Assembly (NCBI GenBank): GCA_963971535.1
Contig: OZ020592.1
Span: 52,764,762-52,828,761, forward strand
DNA: 64,000 nucleotides
Direction: 5' to 3'
Source: Notolepis coatsorum
Taxonomy: Eukaryota > Chordata > Actinopteri > Aulopiformes > Paralepididae
Position 1 is the first letter of the stretch. Each line of letters begins with the position of its first letter. This document shows positions 40,901-52,802 of the stretch, one piece after another. Position numbers and translations under genes: made by a program. A model generated the notes under the pieces. The model had not been told where the DNA came from. It saw only the letters and a list, made by a program, of their open reading frames with translations, and searched no databases.

Positions 40901-41609
40901 GAACTCCTTCTGCTACAGCGAGCCCAAAGAGACTCATTCCCCGACGAGCTAGACTGCCTGCAGGGAACAAAGCCAATCCCGTCAGACAGCAGACTGCTCC
41001 ACCTGGCCCCCGAGCGCGACACCCATGGCCTCATCAGGGTGGGTGGTCGTCTGAGACGAACCCCAGACTTAACGGATGATGTCAAGTTTCCTATAGTCCT
41101 CAACAGCCGACACAAGGTCACTGAGCTCATCATAAAGAAATACGACGAGGATGTGCACCACGCTGGGGCAGAGAGAGTCTTCGCTGAGATCCGACATCGC
41201 TATTGGATACTGAACGGAAGAGAAGCAGTACGTCGCTTCCAGTGGACTCGTCTAGACTGTCACAAGTGGCGAGCACAACGCCCTCGAGTACGTCTCAAGT
41301 GATGCAGCAGATGTCGACCCAGTCACCCCCAACATTTTCTTGATGGGGCGGCTGGACCCCGCGCTTCCACAGACGGTGTACAGACCCGAAGAAGCGAACG
41401 GCCCAAGAATGTGGAGGTACAGTCAAATATTGGCTGACAAGTTTTGGAACAGTTTCCTCCTCCACTACCTACCGTCTCTCCAAACCCGCCAGAAATGGGT
41501 AAAGGATAGAGACAACTTACAAGTGGACACAGTCGTTATGATCATAGACCAGTCACTACCCCGAGCTATGTGGCCGGCCGGCCGCGTAAGCAAAGTGATC
41601 ACAAAGTGA
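37990..41609 (+). pseudogene. BEL-B pol: protease, RT, RNase H and partial integrase
   Basis: After the knuckles the frame reads a retropepsin-like core (YAVLDDGSEKTLL) near 38190-38230 and the RT from about 38900 (IVFNCSYQ, then after a frameshift near 39140 ISGDIKGMFLQVRL and GTTCSPCCATFALQKHV). The SINE at 39403-39634 interrupts here. The RT resumes with SFYVDNCLQS (YVDN instead of YVDD), the BEL segment SQYDPLGCILPYT, RNase H (FSDASEVAYG, LWSDSMTVL, TKQNPADVITRG) with frameshifts near 40100 and 40340, then the integrase zinc region (HHAGAERVFAEIRHRYWI). The integrase D-D-E core is missing: around 41247-41300 the frame jumps to the C-terminal tail. Confidence 0.87.
39403..39634 (-). mobile_element. 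tRNA-derived SINE in BEL-B pol, minus strand
   Basis: Read on the minus strand, the head has an A-box-like tagagcagtcgtctgg and a B box ggttcgattcc (complement of 39586-39596), a conserved middle (cttgagcaagacacttaacc, 39532-39555 region) and a tail with paired agcgcttt motifs near 39425-39450. Teleost SINE type. It splits the RT between ALQKHV and the block before YVDN. A clear TSD was not found. Confidence 0.8.
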
Positions 41610-41612
41610 TCA

Positions 41613-42845
41613 CCCCTCCTCTACTCCCTGTACACACATGACTGCGTAGCACAGCGGAACAACAACACCATCATCAAATTTGCTGATGACACAGTAGTGG
41701 TGGGCCTGATCTCTGCCAACGACGAAAGGGCCTACCTGGAAGAGGTAGAGAACCTGTCACAGTGGTGTCAGGAGAACTGCCTCTCCCTGAACGTCAGCAA
41801 AACAAAAGAGATGATTGTGGACTTCAGGAGGTCGGGGGTCAAGGACTACAGCCCCCTCAGCATCGACGGGGCACCAGTTGAGAGAGTGAACAGTTTCAAG
41901 TACCTCGGAGCCCACATATCCGAGGACTTGACATGGACCACACACATTGACAGTGTTGTGAAGAAGGCACGACAACGCCTCTACTTCCTCAGGCGCCTAA
42001 GGAAGTTCCAAGTCAGTCAGAAGATCCTTAGGAACTTCTACTCATGTACAATAGAGAGCATCCTGACCGGCAACATCACCTCCTGGTTTGGGAATAGCAC
42101 TGCACAAGACCGTAGCAGACTACAAAGAGTGACACGTTCAGCCGAACGCACAATTAGAGGGGGGCTTCCCACCCTCCAGAACATTTACAACAAGCGGTGC
42201 AAGGGGAAGGCTAAGAGAATTATTAAGGACTCGAGCCACCCGAACAACTGCCTCTTTGAACTGCTGCCGTCAGGCAAGCGATACCGGAGTCTTATGGCGA
42301 GCACAGAAAGACTCAGAAGGAGCTTCTATCCCCAGGCCATCAGGCTGCTAAACGAACAATAATCGCTAAACGAACAATAATCACTATGCAACAACCATCA
42401 AATGCACACAGCACACACACCCACACGCACACACACACTCACTCAAACAAACAACACACTGCAGCACCCACTCTCCACACTTTAGATCACACAAACACAC
42501 TTACACTTTATATTTATTGATAAAGGATTTGCACTACAACTCGTACACCTACTGTGAATTGTACCTAAACTGCACCTCGTCCATTTATGCCTTGCACTAT
42601 ATAGTATAGTATTGTATATTAGTACACTGCACAGTATTGTATATTGTATGGTAACTACGTCTACGAACATTGTACATATGTCTAAACTGAACACTGTGAC
42701 CTCTTTTTTTTCTTCTAATTTTTACTATGTTTTATTTCATACTTATCTTGTCATGCACAGTCTCTGGAGCGCAACAGTAAGAAGCATTTTGTACAAAAGT
42801 ATTCTGTACTTCTGTATGACAACTATTAAAGAAACTTGAAACTTG
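41613..42845 (+). mobile_element. Rex1-like LINE, copy 3, inserted in BEL-B
   Basis: 5'-truncated copy starting inside the RT ([10 protein letters not shown]) and ending with the cttgaaa tail. The BEL-B C-terminal frame stops at VSKVITK on the left and resumes right after the tail with a GADGKVRA-type sequence. The left junction carries a duplicated aaagtgatcac. Confidence 0.88.
41614..42362 (+). pseudogene. LINE copy 3: C-terminal RT fragment, open
   Basis: An uninterrupted frame from just after the RT core through [35 protein letters not shown] and SSHPNNCLFELLPSGKRY to the natural stop at 42360-42362. It has no start of its own because of truncation. It supplies the undamaged reference for the 14-nt loss in copy 1. 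Confidence 0.88.
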
Positions 42846-42979
42846 GTGCCGACGGAAAGGTCAGAGCGGCAGAAGTTATTGTCCAGGGGCGGACCTACAC
42901 CCGACCCGTGGCGAGGCTAATAGAGTTGCCGAGGCTCCCTGACTCCCCTGATGATGATCATGACCCACTGACTTTGTAG
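42846..42979 (+). pseudogene. BEL-B pol C-terminus
   Basis: Continuation of the integrase C-terminal tail after the LINE, reading ADGKVRAAEVIVQGRTYTRP and ending DHDPLTL with stop at 42977-42979. The sequence up to the 3' LTR (42980-43074) ends in a purine-rich aattaggaggcgg, the probable polypurine tract. Confidence 0.8.
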
Positions 42980-44236
42980 ATTGTCCTACTCCCCACAACA
43001 GACATTGAGCAGTTGACTGGACTATTAATCTGTCTCCCTTTAACTAATTAGGTGCGGACTAATTAGGAGGCGGCTGTTGTGAAGGGCCAGATTAAACTGA
43101 GAATCTACCTTTATTGTTTGATATACTTTGTATATTATTTATATATATACACGGAATATCCCTCTACCTGCGTTCAAACCAGAGTAATATTCGCTCTCCT
43201 ATTGGACAGCGCCCCCAGGCGCCAGCGCACAAGCCCCCAACGGCAGGTTCAAAGACAAGTTCAGGCAAGTCAGAACATGCCCGGAGTCAGCGTATTGATA
43301 CCAGACAAAGACTGCGGTTTGGGACTAGATATTCACTTAAGTATAAATACAGCGCAAGGTGCGCACACCAGTAGTTCAGCCTCGTTTCAGTACCTTACCC
43401 ACCTTCACCACGAGTCAACGTGCAGTGAAGTGAGCAACCTTGCGTCTAACAGAGCATTGAGAACCACGTGCGAATAGAATAGTAAAAGTGTCAGAGTTTA
43501 ATGAAGTAACGTCGAGTTCGACCTAATCTAATGTGAAGTAAATAGTTGTTCATTTATTGTATATCGTGCGGCCACAGTTCGTTCGTGTGTAGCATTACCC
43601 AGCGGTTCGTCGTGTCTTTAGCTAGTGTACTTAGCCAGGGTGTGTGGCCTAAATACGTCGCCCACACCCGAGGAGTCCTAGGCGGAGAACCGTTGGACAT
43701 GTACACAGGAGAATCGGCGTCGGCGATTGCAGAACCATTACTGGTTGGATTATATTGATTTGGAACGTGGTACCCGGAGAAGAGCATCGTTGATTTCCAC
43801 TGTTGTTTGGGATTCAACCTCGTGAGGATTACAACTCGGGCCGGCCTCGTGGACGGAGGCTGGCTAGCTGTCATCAATGCTATCTAGCATTTGGATTACA
43901 ATTATTACTTTGCTGCTGATCAAGGGAGTTTACAAGGACCGACTCCTGTACCTGGAGTCTCTTTATTCCTCATTGAATCAGTACCCGAACATTCCTCTAC
44001 CCTCCAGGCCTTACACCCCCGGAGGGAACCCATTGTCTCCAGGCGGTACCAGTGTTGCCCTATCTAGTTGCTACTATACGACAGGTGGTGTCAACTTAGA
44101 CCCATCGTAGGATTCCTGCTATTCTTAGTGACTCATGCTATTGACTGACTTTACGCATATTCTTCGCCATACAAGCGCGACCCTAATTCTCATTCTGTAA
44201 CCTAATGTTGCCTAATAATAATAAATTACCCTCAAA

Positions 44237-45410
44237 TAGAGCCATATGAAATCCGCGTTCACGGAATCGCGGACGGAATCGCGGAATTAAGCAATAAAAA
44301 TGGAATCAACTGCAAAACGTGGAATATTGCAGAATTTGGCCTAATCTGGACTGAAATTCCGTTTTTGGGTGGAACGTTGTGGTGCACACGCGACCGGGGA
44401 GGCGGGGACGCTACAGCGTGTTACACACAACACAGCGGTCCTCAAGCGTCTGGCTGCTTCAGTGTTAACATCGTCAAGAAGCTAAGAAATTCTGCAATAA
44501 GCCCTCAATTCAGAGCAGAGCAGTATCCTAATGACTTTTATGCCTCCGGTGATAAGGTGTTTTGCTAATTCTGTCAACGTTCCCTGGACTGGACCCGCAA
44601 AAACACTTGCGACACTATTGTGATTAAATAGCTGTAACGTTAGGACATGATAGCTTCTTGCTAAATCTAGTGCACCCATCCATTTGTTTAATGCAAACGA
44701 TTGTCATTATACACTGCCTTTATAATCTAAATAAACTTAAATAGCTATGAAATGTTACAGTACATAGGACTATAGATGGAAATGATAGCTTCTTGCTAAA
44801 TCTGGTGCACTCATCCATTTGTTTAATGCAAACGATTGTCATTATACACTGCCCTTTATAATCTAAATAAACTTAAATAGCTATGAAACGTTACAGTACA
44901 TAGGACTATAGATGGAAATGATAGCTTCTTGCTAATTCTAGTGCACCCATTCATTTGTTTAATGCAAACGATTGTCATTATACACTACACTGTCCTTTAT
45001 AAACGAAATAAACTAAACTAAATGTGCCTAAATGATGCATTACTATATTTCATCACAATATAATAGATAGGCTAACATTGTCATTGTGATAATGTCAGTA
45101 GTAGCTAGCTGTATCTATTGTTTACACTTGAAATGTGTATTTTTATTTTGTCACAATATTAATTGAAAAATATTGTGTAAAATTGAACTGTATTTCTGAG
45201 TTGCAGCACTTAAAAACATTAAATGGACTGTTATATCTTATTCAATTGTGGACATTTATTCATTCCCACTTATTAGACACTATTTCTGATGGTAAAATGA
45301 GCATAAAAAGCAAAATACAGAATTCTGAAATATTAAAACGGAAAAAACGGAATTTGGGAAAAAATAAAATGGAATTTGGAAAATAATAAAACGGATTTCA
45401 TATGGCTCTA
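44237..45410. mobile_element. hAT element with CGGBP1-like finger remnant
   Basis: Ends tagagccatatgaaatccg and its exact inverse cggatttcatatggctcta, with perfect 8-bp TSD ccctcaaa (44229-44236 and 45411-45418). Near the left side, 44500-44620 reads PNDFYASGDKVFC, a stop, then FCQRSLDWTRKNTCD: the C-x2-C region of the BED-like finger shared by hAT transposases and the host protein CGGBP1. A 135-bp tandem array fills the middle. Non-autonomous. Confidence 0.88.
44649..45012. repeat. 135-bp tandem array, about 2.7 units
   Basis: Units start gatagcttcttgctaa at 44649, 44784 and 44920 and contain cgattgtcattatacactg. High identity between units. Lies within the hAT element. Confidence 0.92.
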
Positions 45411-45566
45411 CCCTCAAATACTATTTCTTTGTCAATGCCGTGTTCTTGTGGGTGTTCACCATCTATATTTGATGTACTGTCTGGCCAGTAATTAAAGTAC
45501 ATAACTAGCAGTGGTTTAATCTATCACAATCTTTAATACAGTCAGGGTTTTGTAACCCCTCAGTTA

Positions 45567-46398
45567 AGGCCTCTACATGCTACAGCAACTTCAAGGCAAC
45601 TGCAACACAACATCGGCGCGATTTCAACGCGGTTGTTTTAGAGGGTCTTGTAGACTGTGTTGCGAGGACGTTGCGTACATGTCCCCCAAATCTAACTAAA
45701 CCTAAACAGCCGTTGCGTTGATATGCTATCAATATTAGCTAAATAATTAGCGTCATAGCTGGCCTTTTTCTGAAAACCCAAGCACATATTGTTCCATAGC
45801 ATACGCCTTCAGTTGATCATGACAAATCCTCTCTTACCTTGACGATTAAAAAGCCTCCATAATTTAGTAAATAAAGCTGTAGCCAGCCAGCTAGCATTGA
45901 TGCTATACAAAATGCTATCCACATTAGCTACATAGCTAACCAACTAAATACAATGGTATCCTGAGGTAACGTTAAATACAACGTTTGCAAGTCGAAATGA
46001 CTGGACACACACAGGGACAAGTTAAACATCAATTAATTTATTCCAACTGGTAGTTTGAGCTGCATGAGCCGAGGTCTTTCTCTCCTCTCCTCTAATGACG
46101 TTACGGTAACGTTAGCTCGAAAAGCACAGAAACGGGCGACGGAAGTTAAGCTGCTAGCAACAGACACTATAACACTTCCGGTCGGGGGATTTCAAAATAA
46201 AAGAGCGACATCTAAAAGCACCGGAAATACGTTTATTTTGCACATTATCTAATGTTAACACGAACCTAAACTAACTTTAGTTAAACTAACTTTGCGCGTC
46301 GATGTTGCAGAAGCATAAAGGCAGAGTGTCTACAACACCGTTGCTTTGTCGATGTTGTGGTGCAGTTGCTTTGAAGTTGCTGTAGCATGTAGAGGCCT
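45567..46398. mobile_element. PIF/Harbinger-type MITE in the BEL-B 3' LTR end
   Basis: Long inverted termini: aggcctctacatgctacagc at the left and its inverse at the right match for about 46 bp with about two mismatches. Flanked by TTA (45564-45566 and 46399-46401), the TWA target of Harbinger elements. No transposase. Inserted 2 bp from the LTR end. Confidence 0.88.
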
Positions 46399-46403
46399 TT
46401 ACA

Positions 46404-49388
46404 CATTCAATCAAACAAGGCGAAGCAGAGCACCCAAAAGAAAGAAGAAATAGGACCGTCGGAGCAAAGGTACTGGCTACAAGCTCCGACGAGAAGACGG
46501 TCATGACATGTGTCTTCTGCAAAAGGGATGGACACACCTTGCTCAAATGCAGAAGGTTCATGAAAGAAGGAGAACAAGAAAAAACCTCTTTCATTAAAGA
46601 GAACAGGCTGTGTTTCGGTTGCCTTAAGCCTGGCCATCTCTCAAAGGATTGTAACAAAAAGAGTGAATGCGACGTGTGCCACAAGCGGCACCCTACGTCA
46701 CTGCACTCGGACAGAGCCAAGGAATACAGGAAACCTACACACGTCAGAGAAAGGGAGTACCAAGATAAAGAGGAAACTAAATCGACGCCTCCTGAAATAC
46801 CCATTACAGCGGCTACGACTCACAGAGCCATCGTTGGTAATGTTGGCGCGATCACCTCTGCAATCATGCCAGTCTGGCTATCATCAACGAACTGCCCAGC
46901 AGAAGAAGTCCTTGTGTACGCGCTGCTGGACTCACAGAGCGACTCGACCTTCATTCTAAGGGAAGTCGCCAACAAGTTGAAAGCCAACAAAGACCAGATC
47001 AAGTTACGACTCACCACGATGACTGCAACCTCTACAGTAAACTCTCTAAAAGTGAGTAATCTACAAGTACGTGGTTACAATACAGGCAAGACGATATCCC
47101 TGCCACCAGCCTATACAAGAGAGTTCATCCCAGTTAACAGAGCTCACATTCCAACGAGAGAAAAAGCAAAGTCCTGGTCTCACCTGGAGCACCTTCAGAA
47201 AGACATAGCACCTCTGTTGGACTGCGAAGTAGGCCTGCTCATCGGGTATAACTGCTCCCAAGCACTTCTACCAAGGGAAGTTGTATCCAGCAAATCGAAC
47301 CAGCCCTACGCACAACGGACGGACCTAGGATGGAGCAATGTGGGATGTGGAAGTCCCTGTGTTGATTTCGGAGATGCCATCGGAACGAGTCATCATATAG
47401 AAGTAAAACAAGTGACACCGGATGTTGAGTCTTCAATCAACCTTCGAACAGAAGTACACTATGTAAATCGGCTCAAAGTGAAAGAAGTGACTCCTACAGA
47501 AATACTAAAGGCCCTAGAGTCCGACTTCTGAGAAAGGTTCAAGGAAGATAATCCCATCTCACAAGATGACCTGAAGTTCTTATCAAAGCTGAAAGGGAAC
47601 ATCACACAGAAGGAAAACAGTCACTTTGAGATGCCCTTGCCGTTCAAAAAAAAACGACCAGAGTTACCTAACAACAAGATCAGCGCTATCCACCGACTGA
47701 AAGGTCTCGAAAGAAGACTGAACAAAGATGAAAACTATTACAAGGACTACTGTACCTTTATGGAGAATATCATCTCCCGTGGTGACGCAGAAAGAGTCCC
47801 TGAGGAAGAGATAGACAACAGCCCGGCCTTGTACATACCTCATCATGGGGTGTATCATCCGCAGAAACCAGGAAAAATATGCGTCGTATTTAACTGTTCT
47901 GCTCGCTTCCGAGAGACTTCCCTCAACGACCATCTGCTCACTGGTCCCGACCTAACAAATGCACTGGTTGGTGTCTTGTGCCACTTCCGAAAGGGCTCTG
48001 TCGCAGTCATGTGCGACATCGAGAAAATGTTCCACCAGTTTCAAGTAAGAAAAGAGGATCAAGATTATCTACGCTTCTTATGGTGGGAGAATGGCAAAAT
48101 GGATACAGCACCATCAGTCTACAGAATGAAGGTCCACCTGTTTGGGGCAGCCTCGTCCCCAGGCTGTGCCAACTTCGGCCTAAAACATCTGGCAGCGCAT
48201 GGAAAAGGCCAGTTCAACAAGGAAACCAGACGCTTCATCCAAAGGGATTTCTACGTGGACGATGGTCTGGCAAGCGTGGAACGTGAAGACAAGGCTATAA
48301 GACTTGTCCAAGAGTCAAGAGAACTCTGCAGCACTGGGAGGTTGAGACGGCACAAGTCTTATAGTATAGTACAACAAAAACGTCATGGCAAGCATCCCAG
48401 AAGAAGAATGTGCTGTAGTTAAGGAACAAGACATGGACTTAGGAGTGGAAAGAGCTCTTGGAGTAGAGTGGTGTGTTACATCCGACACCTTCCAGTTCAG
48501 AGTCCAAGTAAAGCCCCATCCACTGACAAGACGAGGCATGCTCTCTACCGTAGCCTCCATATATGACCCCCTGGGGTTCGTGGCACCCTTCGTCCTCCTC
48601 GGTAAGCAAGTTCTCCAGCAGATGTGCAGAGACAAAGTCGACTGGGATGATGAACTACCAGAAGCCCTAAGACCTCAGTGGGAGTCATGGCTCAGAGACC
48701 TCCCCAACTTGTCCGAGACACACATACAAAGATGCTACGTACCTCCAGATTTCGGTAATGTCAAAGGTTACGAACTTCACCACTTTGCAGATGCAAGCGT
48801 CACAGGATACGGCGGATGTTCCTACCTTCGAACAATCCAACGAGTCTGATTAAGTCCATTGCTGTCTAGTAATGGGAAAGGCAAGAGTTACGCCAATGAA
48901 AGTTACAACAATACCAAGACTCGAACTCGCTGCAGCAGTTGTTGCCGTTCGAACCAGCGACATGCTCCGGAATGAGCTCGAAATCCAAGATCTACAAGAA
49001 TCCTTCTGGACGGATTCCCAAGTTGTTCTTGGCTACATAAACAACGATGCTAGAAGATTTCAAACCTTCGTAGCCAACCGCATCGAAAGAATTAAGTCAA
49101 GTACAAAACCTGAACAGTGGTTCTATGTTGCTTCTGAGGACAACCCTGCGGATCACGCTTCTCGAGGTTTGACTGCAGATCAACTTAAGGCCTCAAACTG
49201 GTTCACCGGACCAAAGTTTCTTTGGCAAAAGGGTCCACTCCTCAGAGAATGCAAGAAGGGAGAGGTCAACGAAGATGACCCAGAACTTCGCAAGGCTCTC
49301 ATGTGTAACACTGGGACAAAGGAAGAGAGATATTTACTAGACAACCTGAAGAAGTTCTCTGACTGGACAAGAGCTGTAAAGGCAGTGG
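46404..49388 (+). pseudogene. BEL-A gag end, protease, RT and RNase H
   Basis: Resumes after BEL-B. Zinc knuckles CVFCKRDGHTLLKC and CFGCLKPGHLSKDC are followed by a CDVCHKRHPTSLH segment. The protease core is ALLDSQSDSTFI (about 46920-46955). After a TGA at 47529 within LESDF*ERF the same frame continues to the RT with VVFNCSARF, VMCDIEKMFHQF and the catalytic FYVDDGLAS (near 48250-48276). Frameshifts near 48340 and 48850 separate the connection (IYDPLGFVAPF, HHFADASVTGYGG) from the RNase H/C-terminal part (FWTDSQVVLGYI, EDNPADHASRGL). The Gypsy element cuts it at 49388. Confidence 0.88.
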
Positions 49389-49603
49389 TGTAGGAATGCA
49401 GGTATTAATAGTGAAAACGGAGTCGTGTTCCGATGCAAAAATACTATTTTAATACGCACTCTACTGTCGCCAACAACACTGTCATTCATCTTTCATTCGT
49501 CTCATTTTAACTACGTCATCCCCCGCTAAGGATCACGGGAGATGTAGTCAACACCACCTAAGGCTAGGATGCCGTGAATTATTATGTCCCAGTAGCCACT
49601 ACA
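49389..49603 (-). repeat. Gypsy 3' LTR
   Basis: On the minus strand runs TGTAGTGGC...CATTCCTACA. Just upstream in element sense is a purine run (tctggggggac, complement of about 49608-49618), the likely polypurine tract. Confidence 0.93.
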
Positions 49604-52600
49604 CACGTCCCCCCAGAATTCACAAGAACTGGCCCCAAAAAACATCCAGGGGCTCTGACGACCCGCCCAAAACGACTCCGGTACCCCTGGGCAGGCACAG
49701 GAATCCGAGGCAGTGGTAAAGCAGTAGGCTGGCCCTGAACAGGCCTCGGACGGCAGGTCCGGGGGTCCGCCGTAGCTAGAGTAGGCGTCGGGACTGCCCT
49801 ACCAGGGGGCCGACCGCGGCGGGGCGGTTGGGCCAACTCAATGGGGCGGTCCAAATCCAGGTGAGCAGGCTTCAGGCGATCCACCGAGATCCGTTCTTCC
49901 CTCCCCCCCATGTCAACGACGAAGGTCTTATCGCCTGCCTTCACAACCCGGTAAGGACCATCGTAGGGTGGCTGTAGGGGGCCTCGATGGGCGTCGCAGC
50001 GGATAAACACGTACCCCGCTGCTTGCAGATCAGGCGGGACACGCACCCTTGGAACGCCGTGGCACGAGGTGGGGATGGGCAAGAAAGCCTTGGCCTTGTC
50101 CAGCAGAGCATCCCGCTGTTCCAGTGCTGACCAGGAGGCCGTAACACAGGGAAGAAAATCCCCTGGGACACGGAGGGGTTGGCCGTATACCAGCTCAGCT
50201 GAAGATGAAAGAAGGTCCTCCTTGGGTGCAGTACAGAGCCCCAGCATCACCCAAGGAAGTCTGTCGACCCAGGTGTCGCCTCGGAGATCGGCCTTGAGAG
50301 CAGCTTTCATCGACCGGTGAAAACGTTCACACAGGCCATTGGCCTGTGGATGGTAAGCCGTAGTGCGGTGGAGGGAGACACCCAACTGCTGGGTAATGGA
50401 AGTCCATAACGCGGAAGTGAATTGGGCCCCTCGGTCAGAGGACAGATCAGAGGGAACACCGAACCGGGTGACCCAGGTACCGATGAATGCGCGAGCCACG
50501 TCAGCTGTAGTAGTCGCAGTGAGTGGGACAGCCTCCGGCCAACGGGTGGTCCTGTCCACCATCGTCAGAAGGTGAGTGTACCCCCTGGAGGGAGGAAGGG
50601 GTCCCACCAGATCCACGTTGATGTGGTCAAAACGCCTCTCAGGCACATCAAACCGCTCCAACGGGGCTTTTACATGTCGATGGACCTTCGCGCGTTGGCA
50701 TGCCATGCAGGTCTTGACCCAACCTCCAATGTCAACCTTCATCCTGGGCCAGACGAATTTTGCTGCCATTAGGCGCTGTGATGGTTTCCTGCCCGGGTGC
50801 GAAAGGCCATGGATAGCGTCGAAAACTTGTCGTCTCCATGCCCGTGGAACAACTGGCCTTGGCTGCGCCATAGATATATCACATAGCAGCGTCGTGCCAT
50901 CATCAACGAAGGGGACGTCCGCCAACTGGAGGCCAGTAACCGCCGTCCTGCATGCCTGGATGTCTGGGTCTGAAACCTGATCCGTGGCCATACGGGCGTA
51001 ATCAATTCCCAGGTGGACAGCACCAATGGCGGCCCGCGAGAGGCAGTCAGCCACGGGGTTGTCCTTCCCCGCCACATGCTGGATGTCAGTGGTGAACTCA
51101 GAGATGAAAGCCAGATGGCGCTGTTGCCTGGCAGACCACGGTTCAGACACCTTCGACATAGCAAAAATTTATGGTTTGTGGTCTACAAAAACAGTGAAAG
51201 GGCGAGCCTCCAGCAGGAAACGGAAATGTCTGACCGCCAAGTACAGGGCGAGGAGCTCACGGTCAAAGGTGCTGTACTTCTGTTCGCTAGAACGGAGCTG
51301 TCGGCTGAAGAACGCCAGGGGTTGCCAAATGCCCTCGACCAATTGTTCATATACGCCTCCAACGGCATAATCCGAGGCATCAGTTGTCAATGCCACGGGA
51401 GCCTCAGGCACGGGGTGCGTCAGCATGGTTGCACTCGCAAAGGCCTCCTTGGTATCCGAGAACGCCTTTGACATGTCGTCGGACCAGGCGATGGCATGCT
51501 TGGGAGTCTTGCCCTTGAGAGCCCCATACAGGGGGTGCATTAGGTGGGCAGCCTGAGGGATGAACCGATGGTAGAAATTCACCATCCCCAGGAACTCCTG
51601 CAAGGCCCTAACCGTGGTAGGGCGTGGGAGGCGCAGCACCGCTTCCACCTTTACTGGTAATGGGACCGCTCCAGCAGTAGTGATGTGGTGGCCAAGGAAG
51701 TCCATGGCAGGCAGACCAAACTGACACTTTGCTGGGTTGATGATTAATCCATGCTCTCTGAGGTGACTGAAGAGGAGTCGGAGGTGTGTTAGGTGTTCCG
51801 CCTTGGACGTGCTGGCTACCAGGATATCGTCTAGGTAGACGAACACGAAAGACAGGTTGCGCAGCATGGTGTCCATTAACCTCTGAAAGGTCTGAGCCGC
51901 ATTCTTGAGGCCAAAAGGCATCCTCAAAAATTCAAAGAGCCCGAATGGGGTTATAACTGCCGTCTTGGGGATGTCCTGAGGGCTAACCGGCACCTGGTGG
52001 TATCCTCTCACCAGATCCACCTTTGAAAAAACAGACGCTCCAGCCAGGTGGGCTGAAAAATCTTGTATGTGTGGAACCGGGTAACGATCAGGTGTAGTGG
52101 CGTCATTAAGGCGCCGGTAGTCGCCACACGGACGCCAGCCGCCGTTGGCCTTTGGAACAAGATGGAGCGGCGAGGCCCAAGGACTGTCGGACCGACGAAC
52201 GATGCCCAGTGCCTCCATGGAGGCAAACTCATTCCTAGCGATGGTGAGCTTGTGTGGGTCGAGACGACGAGCCCTAGCATGTACTGGCGGGCCCTCCGTG
52301 GAGATGTAATGCACGACTCCATGCTTAGTGGCCGCGGACGAGAAGGTGGGTGTTGTGATGTCCGAGAACTCCAACAGGAGGCGGGAGAAATCATCAGTGG
52401 GCGCGACGGCGCTGGACAGTGTCATTGTGGCCGTGTCACTGCGCTCACATGCTAAGGAGCCAAAAGTCTCAGCATTGACGAGCCGGCGATTCCCCACGTC
52501 TACCAAGAGACTGTTGGCGCAGAGAAAGTCAGCGCCTAGGAGGGGAGTAGACACCTTGGCCAACACAAAATCCCAGCTGAAACGCTGGTCAGCAAAACAC

Positions 52601-52797
52601 AATGCCACGGTGCGTTTGCCAAATGTAGGGATCGCACTGCCATTGGCAGCTTCAAGGGCAGGGCCCCGTCTCGCTGAGTGAAAATCCTGAGTGGACGCCG
52701 GCAACACGCTCACCTGGGCACCCGTGTCACATAAAAAACGGCGGCCGGAGAGTGAGTCGGTGACGTACAGCAAGCCTACAGGATGGCCAACACTCAC
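49582..52797 (-). pseudogene. Gypsy pol, intact except one in-frame stop in RNase H
   Basis: One frame from about 52797 to 49582. Part 1 (542 codons): protease [10 protein letters not shown] (Asp at residue 24), RT with [27 protein letters not shown] and YLDD (residues 321-324), RNase H with [11 protein letters not shown] and VDHKP. A TAA at 51169-51171 breaks the frame right after VDHKP. Part 2 (525 codons from the next ATG at 51159) holds the end of RNase H, the H2C2 zinc region and the integrase core with D183, D242 and E278, 35 residues between the last two, then a basic Pro-rich tail ending VVATGT. No chromodomain motif was recognised. A single base-level lesion disables it. Confidence 0.92.
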
Positions 52798-52802
52798 GGC
52801 TG

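Larger units (their letters stand above)
34246..46403 (+). mobile_element. BEL/Pao LTR retrotransposon B, nested in BEL-A gag
   Basis: The LTRs at 34246-35563 and 43075-46403 start tgttgtgaagggcc and end cagttaca. The 5-bp TSD is cattc (34241-34245 and 46404-46408), and the BEL-A gag frame closes when the element is removed. The 3' LTR is swollen by a hAT and a Harbinger MITE; without them it is 6 bp shorter than the 5' LTR. The internal region carries gag, protease, RT and RNase H but lacks the integrase core. It is a different BEL family from A (different LTR length, gag and RT motif). Confidence 0.93.
43075..46403 (+). repeat. BEL-B 3' LTR, interrupted twice
   Basis: Same sequence as 34246-35563, split by a hAT at 44237-45410 (TSD ccctcaaa) and by a Harbinger MITE at 45567-46398 (TSD tta). 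The last two bases of the LTR, ca, lie at 46402-46403 after the MITE. Confidence 0.92.

Noticed and set aside
50069..50980. Plus-strand frames of 70-134 codons under the Gypsy pol
   Set aside because: They are shadows of the strongly supported minus-strand pol frame.
51169..51171. Stop in Gypsy pol as a programmed readthrough site
   Set aside because: It lies inside RNase H and not between domains, and neighbouring codons also deviate from the usual motif, so a mutation is simpler.
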